Shown here: positions 1-7,810 of the stretch, piece by piece
How positions within the stretch are numbered: position 1 is the stretch's first letter
How the letters are laid out: the number at the start of each line of letters is the position of its first letter
Assembly (NCBI GenBank): GCA_002359315.1
Contig: DEMS01000004.1
Location: 1-34,862, forward strand
DNA: 34,862 nucleotides
Direction of reading: 5' to 3'
DNA from: Bacteroidetes bacterium UBA2664
Lineage (GTDB): Bacteria; Bacteroidota; Rhodothermia; Balneolales; Balneolaceae
The notes under the pieces: generated by a model
The model's database searches: none
What the model saw: only the letters and a program-made list of their open reading frames with translations
Told to the model about the DNA's origin: nothing
Position numbers and translations under genes: made by a program

Positions 1-39
1 TCAACCTAAATCAGGAAAAGACCTTCGAGTTATTAGCCC

Positions 40-76
40 TAAAGACACCCCCCTGCCCCCCTTATTAGGGGGGAAT
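40..76. repeat. C-rich palindromic repeat, copy 1 (minus orientation)
   Basis: A run of C, then TTATTAGGGGGG, read on the other strand as CCCCCCTAATAAGGGGGG followed by a second G-run and GTGT. The same element is at 1293-1360, 3889-3942 and, as an inverted pair, at 7828-7924. It lies just past the 3' end of the oxidoreductase gene. It could fold into a G/C stem in RNA, but it has no U-tract typical of a terminator. Confidence 0.75.
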
Positions 77-85
77 ATTCAATAT

Positions 86-1183
86 TTATAAATCAACCCA
101 CTCCTCACCTCTACGCGAAGACTCCATAATAGACCTCACTATATGGATATCCATCAATCCATCTTCACCGGGAGCGATGGGCTTCGTGTTTTCGATAATG
201 GCCAAAGCATCGTTATCCATCTGTCGGGCTTGCTGATGATTGGGATCGGGGGGAAGCTCAATCCCATCACTGGTTTCTCCTTGAACTCCCGAATAGGACT
301 GCATTGGACTCAAGCGATAGGATCCGTCTGTACACGTTACATCCAGATAGTTACTCGATTTGCCAAAAGCTGTTTCGCCGAATGTTACCAAACCGTTGGC
401 AAACTCCATTTCAAATTCTGTAAACTCATCCACATCGTTGTACATTTCGGTCCGCTCCGACCACTGACGCCCGCGTACCCTCAGCGGATCCATCCCCGTT
501 GCATACCGTATCCCGTTAATCGCATAGACTCCCATATCGTACAACGCACCGCCACCCATATGGCCAATTCGCCTCCAATTCTCCGGATCACGATGGGCAC
601 CGTTGTAACCCGCACCGGCACGTACTTCTACAAAATCCCCATACGTTTTCTCCTCTCCGTATCGGATGATGGTTTGTGTATTGGGCTCATGCTGCATCCG
701 ATAGCCAACGGTGAGCTGTACTCTGTTTTTGCTGGCTGCATCAATGATGGCCTGACACTCATCTACATCCATCGCCATCGGCTTCTCACACCATACATGT
801 TTCCCCGCTTCCGCCCCGATGATGGAGTACTTGGCATGCAATGCGGGCGGCGTAACGACATAGATCACATCGATATCATCGTTATTGGCAACCTCATGCA
901 TCGTTTCGTAGTTGTATACATTCCGATCCGGAATACCGTACTCTTCCTGCCAAACCGGGATTTTTGATGGGGTTCCTGTTACAATTCCTCTCAGTTCACA
1001 ATGCTGAGTCAGTTTGAGTCCGGGGCCCAATCGACCTCTGCTGTAACTGCCCAATCCAACCAATGCTACTCCAATTTTATCTCTTCTTTTCGGCAGGATG
1101 ATGTTGGGAAATCCAATCGATGAAAAGGCCAACACCGACCCGGATACTTTCAGGAATTCTTTACGGGAATAATTCTTCGACAT
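86..1183 (-). CDS. Gfo/Idh/MocA family sugar oxidoreductase with Tat-like leader
   Basis: NAD(P)-dependent oxidoreductase of 365 residues. A dinucleotide-binding Rossmann start is visible at residues 39-54 (VGLGSYSRGRLGP), and the family motif EKP at 133-135 (CEKPMA), whose lysine is catalytic in known members. The sequence around 43-120 resembles the glucose-fructose oxidoreductase branch (VTGTP, YNYET, YVVTP). The N-terminus SRKEFLK followed by a hydrophobic stretch (13-30) looks like a Tat signal, as is usual for this branch, but has Arg-Lys in place of twin Arg. The likely location is therefore the periplasm, with the cofactor bound before export, if export happens. The substrate cannot be read from the sequence. 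The gene stands alone, divergent from the DUF5916 gene across about 460 bp of repeats. The ATG at 1183 is the first in frame and gives the complete leader. Confidence 0.9.
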   Translation of the reverse strand: MSKNYSRKEFLKVSGSVLAFSSIGFPNIILPKRRDKIGVALVGLGSYSRGRLGPGLKLTQHCELRGIVTGTPSKIPVWQEEYGIPDRNVYNYETMHEVANNDDIDVIYVVTPPALHAKYSIIGAEAGKHVWCEKPMAMDVDECQAIIDAASKNRVQLTVGYRMQHEPNTQTIIRYGEEKTYGDFVEVRAGAGYNGAHRDPENWRRIGHMGGGALYDMGVYAINGIRYATGMDPLRVRGRQWSERTEMYNDVDEFTEFEMEFANGLVTFGETAFGKSSNYLDVTCTDGSYRLSPMQSYSGVQGETSDGIELPPDPNHQQARQMDNDALAIIENTKPIAPGEDGLMDIHIVRSIMESSRRGEEWVDL

Positions 1184-1266
1184 AGTGAGAAGATCTTGAT
1201 TAATGAGTAATTGCTATTGAAGCAATATGCGAAATTCAATCTAAAAGTTCTAGACGGTAAGAGAGG

Positions 1267-1295
1267 CCACCAAGGCTCGAAGACTTAGTGGTGAA
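1267..1295. repeat. CACCAAG/CGAAGAC dispersed repeat, copy 1
   Basis: CCACCAAGGCTCGAAGAC followed by TTAGTGGTGAA forms an imperfect hairpin (CACCAAG against TTAGTGGTG). A related sequence with CACCACCAAGACAAAGGG is at 3951-3985, again beside the C-rich palindrome. Similar CACCAAG..CGAAG sequences are, from memory, scattered through many Bacteroidota genomes. Confidence 0.5.
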
Positions 1296-1360
1296 ATTCC
1301 CCCCTAATAATGCCTGTCCCGACCCCTCGGGAGGGGGCGTAGGGGGGTGTTAGTAAAGGC
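1293..1360. repeat. C-rich palindromic repeat, copy 2
   Basis: GAAATTCCCCCCTAATAA, then an inserted CCCGACCCCTCGGGAGGGGG hairpin, then GTAGGGGGGTGTTAG. It matches the copy at 3889-3942 over the flanks (TTAGTGG upstream, GGGGGGTGTTA downstream), but its centre carries a second small palindrome of about 25 bp. That suggests a palindrome nested in a palindrome. Confidence 0.75.
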
Positions 1361-1407
1361 AACCCAACCCACAACGAATACCCTACGGCCCAACACTTAT
1401 TTAAACT

Positions 1408-1506
1408 GTCATCCTGAATTTATTTCAGGATCTCCGGAGTTACGCTAAGTCCATAGCTTCTAATGAACTCATAAACCTTGAGATCCTGATACTCATCAGG
1501 ATGATG
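1408..1506. repeat. REPIN-like inverted pair of TCCTGA palindromes
   Basis: The first palindrome (1408-1438) reads GTCATCCTGAATTTATTT, then CAGGATCTCCGGA. The second (1480-1506) reads GAGATCCTGATACTCATC, then AGGATGATG. It is the same element in the opposite orientation, about 40 bp away. A single copy with 50 bp of shared flank is at 15203-15254, and a diverged inverted pair is at 34012-34106. Two inverted REP-type units around a short spacer is the arrangement called REPIN in Pseudomonas. No RAYT transposase is present in this window. Confidence 0.75.
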
Positions 1507-1629
1507 CAATAAATGGTATCCACAGCTATACATAAATCCAATTTGTTAAAAGAAGTGATTTTCGTTGTATCCAAAAGATGGATTAGATAGTTTATAGGAT
1601 AAGAATGTTATAATTATTCGGGACTAATT

Positions 1630-1635
1630 AAAGGA
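1630..1635 (+). promoter_or_regulatory. Possible Shine-Dalgarno AAAGGA for the DUF5916 gene
   Basis: AAAGGA lies 6 nt before the ATG at 1642. Most other genes here (sucC, uvrB, rho, glgB) have only A/T-rich leaders, so this site is unusual locally and supports the chosen start. Confidence 0.45.
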
Positions 1636-1641
1636 TATCAA

Positions 1642-3876
1642 ATGGGGAAAGTGAGCTCAAGATCGGTATATCAAACAGGGTCAGCCATTCTGATTGCATC
1701 GTTACTGCTGCTGATCATAGGGTACTCACCCAGTTATGCTTTCCAGGTTGAAGAACTATCCAATCAGGATTCCAGGGACACTTCAGTAAACAGTGATTAC
1801 GTTCTACACATCCAAAAGATGGCAGGCACCATCACCCTGGATGGAGTGATCGATGAAATAGATTGGCAAAACGCCGATGTTGCAGATAATTTTTTTATGG
1901 TCACGCCCTACGACACCAGCTACAGCGAGGCGAAATCGGAAATCCGCATGGCCTACAACGATGATGCCATCTATCTTTCCCTTATCTTTTTTGATGTCAT
2001 CGATGCTCCCCGCGTGGTGGAGTCGCTCCGGCGTGATTTCTCTTTTGGCACCAACGACAACTTTCTGCTCTTTCTCGATCCATTTAACGACCGGACTACC
2101 GGATATTCTTTTGGCGTGAATGCTGCCGGCGCGATGTGGGACGGGACTATGAGTAACGGTGTCTCCGTGGATCTGGCCTGGGATACTAAATGGGAAGTCG
2201 TTACCAAAGATTATGACGATCGATGGGTCGCAGAGATGCGAATCCCATTTAAATCTATTCGGTATAAAGCCGGACTCGATCAGTGGAATATCAATTTCTC
2301 CAGGCTCGACCTCAGTATCAACGAAAAATCATCATGGTCACCGGTACCGCGCCAGTTTCCTACGGCTTCATTAGCATTTACAGGAATTTTGCAATGGGAT
2401 CAGCCCCCGCCCGATCCGGGAGTACAGCTCTCGATGATTCCCTACGTTTTCGGAGGTGCATCACGCGATTTTGAGTTTGGTGATGAAACAACCTATCGAT
2501 CCGATTTCGGGCTGGACGCCAAAGTGGGACTTTCATCCTCCCTCAACCTGGATCTGACCTACAACCCCGACTTCTCGCAAGCCGATGTGGATCAGCAGAT
2601 CACCAATCTGGACCGTTTTGAACTCTTTTTCCCGGAAAAAAGGCAGTTTTTCCTTGAAAATTCAGATCTGTTTTCAAATTTTGGATCACGAAGAGTCACG
2701 CCATTCTTTTCCAGACGTATTGGGATTGATGCACCGGTGTTGGCAGGTGCACGGCTCAGCGGAAACATGGGTCAGGATTGGAGGATAGGTGTGATGAATA
2801 TGTTCACTGAGGAGTCAGATGTTTCCCCGGCCAGTAATTTTTTTGTAGCGACAATTCAGAAACAGGTTTTCTCCCGATCCAACATCTCAGCCATTTTGGT
2901 GGATCGTCAGAATGTTGATGATGCCTCTTTTGCAAATATAGGCTCATACAATCGCACGGGTGGACTCCAGTTCAACCTTGCCACGCAAGATAACCGATGG
3001 TCTGGACGTGTTTTTGCTTTTAAATCATTCACGGATGGTGTCGAAGAGGGATCCGATTTTGCACAGGGAGCAATTCTGGGCTACTCCCGCCAAAAGATCC
3101 GCCTCGAATTTTTACAGCAGTATGTGGGAGATCGGTACTTTGCAGGTGCGGGCTATGTACCGCGAACTAACTTTTTTCAGCTTGAACCCTCTGTGACCGT
3201 CCGTTTTTATCCGGATGATTCACCGATTGTCTATCATGGATTTCAGGCGAGTGTAGAGGCCTTTTTTACACCTGAGGATTTCCGCCTCACCGAGCGCGAA
3301 AGCAGTCTGGGCTATTTTTTCAGTTTTCATAATTTGAGTCAGATCGATATTGTAATGTCACATAACTATGTGGAGTTGCAGCGCAATTTTGACCCGACCA
3401 ACTCCAATATTGCTTTCCTTCAAAGTGGAACCGACTATGACTGGCTGAACGCGTTTGTGCGATACCGATCGGATACCCGAAAATTGTTCAAATACTCCGC
3501 ATCAGTGGGCAGGGGAGGGTTCTACAACGGAAACCGTACCTATTTGCAGGCAGATGTAAACTATCGCTATCAGCCATATGGAAGTATATCGATGGTAGCC
3601 AGTTATAACTATCTCGACCTTCCTCAACCCTGGGGTGAAAACAGCTTTTGGCTAATCGGCCCAAAAGTGGATCTTACCTTTACCCGTACACTCTTTTTTA
3701 CCACGTTTGTGCAATATAATGAGCAGTTGGATAATCTCAATATCAACAGCCGTTTGCAGTGGAGATACAGCCCGGTGTCTGACATTTTCATCGTATACAC
3801 AGACAACTACTTCCCCGAAACGATGGACTCCCGCAACCGGGCGGTGGTTTTCAAGATGAACTATTGGTTTAATTAA
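1642..3876 (+). CDS. DUF5916 protein: CBM9-like domain plus predicted outer-membrane barrel
   Basis: Exported protein of 744 residues. Residues 1-33 form a signal peptide (basic start, hydrophobic 15-28, PSYA before the likely cut). Residues about 50-250 match the carbohydrate-binding family 9-like fold seen at the front of DUF5916 proteins, with the hallmark TLDGVIDEIDWQNA near 73. From about 255 to the end the sequence alternates polar and aromatic residues in short strands, as expected for a beta-barrel, and ends in NYWFN. The family is common in Bacteroidota and its relatives. Its role is not established, but outer-membrane glycan or peptide handling is often suggested. The gene stands alone with repeats on both sides. 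The start gives a complete signal peptide and sits 6 nt behind AAAGGA. I am sure of the family, not of the function. Confidence 0.87.
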   Translation: MGKVSSRSVYQTGSAILIASLLLLIIGYSPSYAFQVEELSNQDSRDTSVNSDYVLHIQKMAGTITLDGVIDEIDWQNADVADNFFMVTPYDTSYSEAKSEIRMAYNDDAIYLSLIFFDVIDAPRVVESLRRDFSFGTNDNFLLFLDPFNDRTTGYSFGVNAAGAMWDGTMSNGVSVDLAWDTKWEVVTKDYDDRWVAEMRIPFKSIRYKAGLDQWNINFSRLDLSINEKSSWSPVPRQFPTASLAFTGILQWDQPPPDPGVQLSMIPYVFGGASRDFEFGDETTYRSDFGLDAKVGLSSSLNLDLTYNPDFSQADVDQQITNLDRFELFFPEKRQFFLENSDLFSNFGSRRVTPFFSRRIGIDAPVLAGARLSGNMGQDWRIGVMNMFTEESDVSPASNFFVATIQKQVFSRSNISAILVDRQNVDDASFANIGSYNRTGGLQFNLATQDNRWSGRVFAFKSFTDGVEEGSDFAQGAILGYSRQKIRLEFLQQYVGDRYFAGAGYVPRTNFFQLEPSVTVRFYPDDSPIVYHGFQASVEAFFTPEDFRLTERESSLGYFFSFHNLSQIDIVMSHNYVELQRNFDPTNSNIAFLQSGTDYDWLNAFVRYRSDTRKLFKYSASVGRGGFYNGNRTYLQADVNYRYQPYGSISMVASYNYLDLPQPWGENSFWLIGPKVDLTFTRTLFFTTFVQYNEQLDNLNINSRLQWRYSPVSDIFIVYTDNYFPETMDSRNRAVVFKMNYWFN

Positions 3877-3888
3877 GTCTTGAGCATT

Positions 3889-3942
3889 AGTGGTAAATTC
3901 CTCCCTAATAAGGGGGGCGAAGGGGGGTGTTAATTTAGGGCA
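3889..3942. repeat. C-rich palindromic repeat, copy 3
   Basis: TGGTAAATTCCTCCCTAATA, then AGGGGGGCGAAGGGGGGTGT, then TAATTTAGGGC. This is the cleanest copy of the family: a CCCTAATAAGGG core followed by a second G6 block and GTGTTA. It begins 13 bp after the stop of the DUF5916 gene. Confidence 0.8.
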
Positions 3943-3950
3943 ACAGACTC

Positions 3951-3985
3951 ACCACCAAGACAAAGGGAATGCACGACTTGTACAG
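3951..3985. repeat. CACCAAG dispersed repeat, copy 2
   Basis: CTCACCACCAAGACAAAGGG followed by AATGCACGA. It is similar in wording to 1267-1295, and likewise directly beside a C-rich palindrome. Weak similarity, so tentative. Confidence 0.4.
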
Positions 3986-4033
3986 ATGGAATCGATTGTA
4001 ACCTTTGTACCTCTGCACCCCATGAACCCTCTC

Positions 4034-4174
4034 TCAAACATCATACAAATAAAAAATATAATCAGTCGAAACCCCGGCATGATCTTGCTGCCTTAACATT
4101 GCTGTAATATTTCCGCGGTGGTAGGTGCCATGATTGACCACATGAATAATCACAACGTTTATTTTAATTGATCT
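4034..4174 (-). pseudogene. C-terminal remnant of a DinB-family protein
   Basis: The minus-strand reading frame between the TGA at 4175-4177 and the TGA at 4034-4036 encodes 46 residues including VVNHGTYHRGNITAMLRQ. This is the conserved last helix of DinB/YfiT-like proteins, with the metal-ligand pattern HxxxHxxG, and is followed by STDYIFYLYD, which matches the usual family C-terminus (..STDfi.y..). Nothing upstream on the minus strand (4175-4352) resembles the rest of the roughly 150-residue four-helix protein, and no start codon is in place. The residues normally found between the LRQ and the PSTD motif also look shortened. I read it as the 3' end of a decayed gene, possibly cut away when the neighbouring membrane genes or repeats arrived. 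It is too short for any activity. Confidence 0.7.
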
Positions 4175-4352
4175 TCAAACCTTCATTACAAAAGATTAAT
4201 GGCGCATCAACCTATCGTAAAGACGTATAAAAAACTAATTTTTAAACTGATTTCAGATAAAATTCAGGGTTTCCCCTATAAATAAAACATGACTCATGAT
4301 GTATTTTTAAGGTATATCATCGAGTTTGAGTAGAATCAATCTTACAATAGTT

Positions 4353-5249
4353 ATGAAACATGAAAAACAGATAACGATTTTGATTTGGTTCATCATCCTA
4401 TTGTCTTGTTTTGCTTCACTGGCAGGTATTTTTTCATCAGGAGGGCCGGGTACATTTGAATATGAATCCATTCGAGGCGAGACGGTTCAAATATATGGTG
4501 AGGGATTGTACCGTCATATGTCGGCAGATGTAGCACCGCAAGGGATAGCCCAGGATTACGTAACTTTTTTTATTGGGATTCCATTATTGCTGCTATCACT
4601 TTTTTATGCGCGAAATGGATCACTCAAAGGGCGTTTTATCCTTGCCGGTACACTCGGATATTTCCTTGTAACCTACCTGTTTTACCTTGTCATGGGAATG
4701 TATAGCGAACTTTTTCTGATATATACCGCGTTGCTGGGAACATCCTTTTTTGCATTTATATTGACACTCTTTTCGTTTGATGTGAACCGACTTCCATCTC
4801 TATTCAACGAATCAACCCCCATAAAAACAGCCGGGTCTTTTTTGATATTGAATGCAATCATGATTGCCTTGTTATGGCTAGGAATAGTCGTACCCCCATT
4901 ATTTGACGGGACAATTATTCCCACTGAAACAGAACATTACACAACACTAATTGTGCAAGGACTTGACCTGGGCTTATTGCTTCCTCTTGCCGTCGTATCC
5001 GGTATGCTGTTTATTAAAAAACAACCGATTGGTTTTCTTGCTACACCGATATATCTGGTGTTTTTATCTATTCTGATGTTGGCATTGGTGGCAAAGATTA
5101 TTGCCATGGGGCTATTAGGCCAAAATATTATACCGGTTGTTTTCATCATCCCTGCAATTGCCCTGACTTCGATTACGCTTTCAACGTTAGTTCTTAGAAG
5201 TATTGAAACACACGTGAGTGATAATACAAAAACAGAGAACATCTCATGA
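4353..5249 (+). CDS. Polytopic membrane protein of unknown function (8 predicted segments)
   Basis: I do not recognise the family. The 298-residue product starting at ATG 4353 has about eight hydrophobic segments. The first is just after MKHEKQ, others include FFIGIPLLLLSLFYA and FILAGTLGYFLVTYLFYLVM, and the last is VVFIIPAIALTSITLSTLVL. A soluble loop of about 50 residues with GGPGTFEYESIRGE and YRHMSAD follows the first segment. The frame opens further upstream at TTG 4326, but the ATG gives a normal short basic N-terminus before the first helix. The stop overlaps the start of the next gene (ATGA), which indicates translational coupling with another small membrane protein. The two probably work together. 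It could be a transporter accessory or sensor; nothing in the sequence decides this. Confidence 0.75.
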   Translation: MKHEKQITILIWFIILLSCFASLAGIFSSGGPGTFEYESIRGETVQIYGEGLYRHMSADVAPQGIAQDYVTFFIGIPLLLLSLFYARNGSLKGRFILAGTLGYFLVTYLFYLVMGMYSELFLIYTALLGTSFFAFILTLFSFDVNRLPSLFNESTPIKTAGSFLILNAIMIALLWLGIVVPPLFDGTIIPTETEHYTTLIVQGLDLGLLLPLAVVSGMLFIKKQPIGFLATPIYLVFLSILMLALVAKIIAMGLLGQNIIPVVFIIPAIALTSITLSTLVLRSIETHVSDNTKTENIS

Positions 5250-5668
5250 AGGAATCAAAATCTTACAGTTTCTATTTCCTGGTACTGTTCATTGGTTTCC
5301 AGGGAATTAGCGGTTTGATAGGTGGGGCCGTTCTGGTGATTGACCCTACCGGTGTACTTGTTCAGTTGCCAACATCTATGCTGGATGGTTCACCATTCGA
5401 TAACTTTCTGATACCCGGAATTATTCTTCTCACAATCTTGGGCGTCTTTCCTATGATTGTGCTTTATGGCCTGACAAAAAAGAGGCTTTGGTCGTGGTTT
5501 GGTGCATTTACAGTTAGTGTTGCACTCATCATATGGATTGGTGTGGAAATATTGATCGTCGGCTATCATCCGGAACCACCTTTGCAATTAATATATGGAT
5601 TGCTTGGTATTATCATGCTGGGTTTGGTCTTGATACCATCTGTTCGCCGCACACTCAAGTTTAATTAA
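5246..5668 (+). CDS. Small 4-TM membrane protein, coupled to the gene before it
   Basis: 140 residues with four predicted membrane segments (around 8-32, 50-75, 80-103 and 112-132) and very short loops. Family not recognised. Its ATG overlaps the preceding stop as ATGA at 5246-5249, the classic arrangement for reinitiation, so the two proteins are probably made in similar amounts. The C-terminus is basic (PSVRRTLKFN), which suggests a cytoplasmic end. Confidence 0.75.
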   Translation: MKESKSYSFYFLVLFIGFQGISGLIGGAVLVIDPTGVLVQLPTSMLDGSPFDNFLIPGIILLTILGVFPMIVLYGLTKKRLWSWFGAFTVSVALIIWIGVEILIVGYHPEPPLQLIYGLLGIIMLGLVLIPSVRRTLKFN

Positions 5669-5704
5669 ATGTTTTGGTATCAGTGAACCAACCGGGATGG
5701 GTTT

Positions 5705-6058
5705 ATGTTTTCGAGTCAGAATAAATTGCGACTTTTAAAGATAACCCATACCACAATCTGGGCTATTTTTGCCGGATCCATTCTGGCAATTCCAGTTTTA
5801 TCATGGATGGATGAGTGGGTTCTTACCGCAGTGTTGATCCTTCTTGTACTCATAGAGTGTTTAGTGCTGATAATGAATAAAATGAGATGTCCACTCACCA
5901 ATATAGCCACCCGATACACTGACGATCGCAGGGATAATTTTGACATCTACCTTCCCCTTTGGCTGGCCCGTCACAACAAAACAATTTTTGGCTCACTGTT
6001 TGTAGCCGGTTTGATATATTCCTTTTCCAAATGGATGGGCTTGTTATATTTAAAATGA
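5705..6058 (+). CDS. Small membrane protein with CPLTNIATRYTDDR motif
   Basis: 117 residues. Two hydrophobic segments (about 15-32 and 38-55) are followed by MRCPLTNIATRYTDD, then RRDNFDIYLPLWLARHNK, and a last membrane segment (about 95-112). The polar CPLT..RYTDDR.DNFDIYLP.WLARHNK stretch looks strongly constrained. It reminds me of small DUF2784-like membrane proteins that carry a CPLT-type motif, but I would not assign it. It starts 36 bp after the previous membrane gene and may be in the same operon. Its 3' end overlaps the convergent small gene by 9 bp. Confidence 0.7.
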   Translation: MFSSQNKLRLLKITHTTIWAIFAGSILAIPVLSWMDEWVLTAVLILLVLIECLVLIMNKMRCPLTNIATRYTDDRRDNFDIYLPLWLARHNKTIFGSLFVAGLIYSFSKWMGLLYLK

Positions 6059-6310
6059 AAGATTAGCAACTGCCAGAATCAGCCAACCGACCGTGATAGT
6101 GGACATCATCTCCTCGGTGGTTAAGGGTTTGCCAAAGATCCGGTATACAATCCACGGAATAAGTGATATTACGATTGCAAAAGTAAGATGTCCTGCCATG
6201 CTTATGATCATATCTCCAATAGTGATAAGTTTTGATGTTATCGCCGATACGACAGCCGTCGCCGCAATGAGCAGAATCCACCATAGGATGTGATCGGTTA
6301 TTATTTTCAT
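6050..6310 (-). CDS. Small 3-TM membrane protein, convergent with the membrane cluster
   Basis: 86 residues with three hydrophobic segments (9-30, 38-58 and 70-84) separated by short polar links (KLITIGD, RIFGKPLTTEE). Its composition and segment spacing are protein-like, and the ATG at 6310 gives the usual MKII start. I cannot name a family. It converges on and overlaps the CPLT-motif gene by 9 bp, so the two transcripts read into each other. Confidence 0.6.
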   Translation of the reverse strand: MKIITDHILWWILLIAATAVVSAITSKLITIGDMIISMAGHLTFAIVISLIPWIVYRIFGKPLTTEEMMSTITVGWLILAVANLSF

Positions 6311-6403
6311 ATGCAGACTATCTATTTTTTAGTTAAATCGATTCACCGATCGCCAGATAAAATCCTGAAGTATTTGATGCTACTAAATTTTAATCCCATA
6401 AAT

Positions 6404-6435
6404 ACATTAACACATTAACACATTAACACGTAAAC
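6404..6435. repeat. 8-bp tandem repeat (ACATTAAC)x4
   Basis: Four 8-bp units: three exact ACATTAAC and one ACGTAAAC. A diverged array of the same type (CATTAACA, CATAAACA, CTTTAACA, CTTAAACC) is at 14119-14150. This array lies about 100 bp upstream of sucC. Confidence 0.85.
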
Positions 6436-6533
6436 ATTCGTCATGAAGGAGAACTTTTATTTACCTGTCGATTTAGGTATTATTAGGATTGAAATTTAAA
6501 CGAAGAATCTCACTGTTTTAAAACGTATTTGAA

Positions 6534-7742
6534 ATGAAAATTCACGAGTATCAAGCCAAAGAGTTATTTAAAGAGTATGGAATTGCTGTTCCCGATGGAG
6601 TAGCTACAACATCTGTTGATGAAGCTGTTATAGCAGCTGAAGAGATGAAGAAAAATGGAACAGACCTGTTTGTCGTGAAAGCACAAATCCATGCCGGTGG
6701 ACGCGGTAAAGGACGAACGGTTAAGAATAACGCAAAGGGTGTGATACTCTGTAAAACCATCGATGAAGTCAGAAAAGCCGCAGAATCACTGATTGGTGAT
6801 ACATTGGTTACCATTCAAACAGGCGATGAAGGCCAAAAAGTGAAGACGATTTATGTAACGGATGGTGTTGGCATTGAGAAGGAATTCTATCTGGGAATCT
6901 TATTGGATCGATCCTTGAGTAAAAATGTAATAATGGTCTCTACAGAAGGGGGTGTCGAGATTGAAAAAGTGGCTGAAGAGACTCCGGAAAAAATTGTAAA
7001 GGAGTGGATCGAACCGGGCATGGACCTGCAGCCCAACCAGGCTCGAAGACTTGCATTTGCTCTTGGTTTTGAAGGTGATTCATTTAAAAAAGCGGTAAAA
7101 TTGATTTCAGCACTCTACCGATTCTATGTAGAGAAGGATGCAGATATGGTTGAGATCAACCCATTGGTTTTAACACCGGAAGGAGACGTGCTGGCACTGG
7201 ATGCAAAGGTCACTTTTGACGGAAACGCGATGTATCGCCACAAGGAGATTGTGGAACTTCGTGACACAGCTGAAGAAAATCCGGTGGAACTGGAAGCATC
7301 CAAATACGATCTGAACTATATCAAACTGGATGGGAATGTGGGTTGCATGGTGAATGGTGCCGGTCTCGCAATGGCAACCATGGATATTATCAAGCTTTCA
7401 GGCGGTGAACCCGCTAACTTCCTGGATGTAGGCGGTGGCGCGAATGTGGAGACCGTAAAAAACGGTTTCCGGATTATTTTGGATGATCCAAATGTGAAAG
7501 CGATCCTGATTAACATTTTTGGCGGTATCGTTCGTTGTGACAGGGTAGCCAATGGCGTGATCGAAGCCATTAAAGATCCCGAAATTGCGAAAAAAGTAGA
7601 AGGGGTGCCCATTATCGTGAGACTTCAGGGAACGAACGCTGAAGAAGCCAAAGTAATTATTGATAACAGTGATCTGAATGTAATTTCTGCAGTACTCCTC
7701 AAAGAAGCAGCTGAAGAGGTGTCGAAAGTATTGGCTGCTTAA
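6534..7742 (+). CDS. sucC: Succinyl-CoA ligase (ADP-forming) beta subunit
   Basis: 402 residues, slightly longer than the 388 of E. coli. It carries the nucleotide-binding ATP-grasp half (MKIHEYQAKELFKEYG at the start, HAGGRGKGR near 53) and the C-terminal CoA-ligase half with FGGIVRCD at about 329-336, the loop that meets the phosphohistidine of the alpha subunit. It catalyses succinyl-CoA + ADP + Pi to succinate + CoA + ATP in the TCA cycle, as a complex with SucD. sucD does not follow; the gene is flanked by repeats and is probably monocistronic, so the alpha subunit must be encoded elsewhere. There is no Shine-Dalgarno before the ATG, only an A/T-rich leader. Confidence 0.97.
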   Translation: MKIHEYQAKELFKEYGIAVPDGVATTSVDEAVIAAEEMKKNGTDLFVVKAQIHAGGRGKGRTVKNNAKGVILCKTIDEVRKAAESLIGDTLVTIQTGDEGQKVKTIYVTDGVGIEKEFYLGILLDRSLSKNVIMVSTEGGVEIEKVAEETPEKIVKEWIEPGMDLQPNQARRLAFALGFEGDSFKKAVKLISALYRFYVEKDADMVEINPLVLTPEGDVLALDAKVTFDGNAMYRHKEIVELRDTAEENPVELEASKYDLNYIKLDGNVGCMVNGAGLAMATMDIIKLSGGEPANFLDVGGGANVETVKNGFRIILDDPNVKAILINIFGGIVRCDRVANGVIEAIKDPEIAKKVEGVPIIVRLQGTNAEEAKVIIDNSDLNVISAVLLKEAAEEVSKVLAA

Positions 7743-7810
7743 TCACCTAATAAGTGGATTATGGCTACGGCGAGTGGTAAAAAGTCTCACCAAATAAGAG
7801 GAGTACAGTG

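Larger units (their letters stand above)
1184..1641. other. Gene-free 458-bp intergenic region filled with dispersed repeats
   Basis: Divergent spacer between the oxidoreductase (minus) and the DUF5916 gene (plus). It holds a CACCAAG-type repeat (1267-1295), a C-rich palindrome (1293-1360) and an inverted pair of TCCTGA palindromes (1408-1506). The last 130 bp before the plus-strand gene are AT-rich and should carry its promoter, but I see no convincing consensus. No ORF with coding character is visible. Confidence 0.7.
3877..4352. other. Intergenic region with repeats and a gene remnant
   Basis: It holds the C-rich palindrome (3889-3942), a CACCAAG-type repeat (3951-3985) and a minus-strand DinB-family fragment (4034-4174). 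From 4175 to 4352 the sequence is AT-rich and probably contains the promoter of the membrane-protein cluster. I can identify no specific site there. Confidence 0.6.

Noticed and set aside
143..967. Plus-strand open frame of 274 codons
   Set aside because: It lies entirely antisense to the oxidoreductase gene, whose family motifs are clear on the minus strand. Its translation has no domain-like pattern.
3890..4096. Open frame of 68 codons after the DUF5916 gene
   Set aside because: It begins inside the C-rich palindrome and crosses a second repeat and the minus-strand DinB remnant. Composition explained by those.
4326..4352. TTG start for the 8-TM protein
   Set aside because: It would add nine residues before the natural MKHEKQ start. 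ATG 4353 gives the standard N-terminus.
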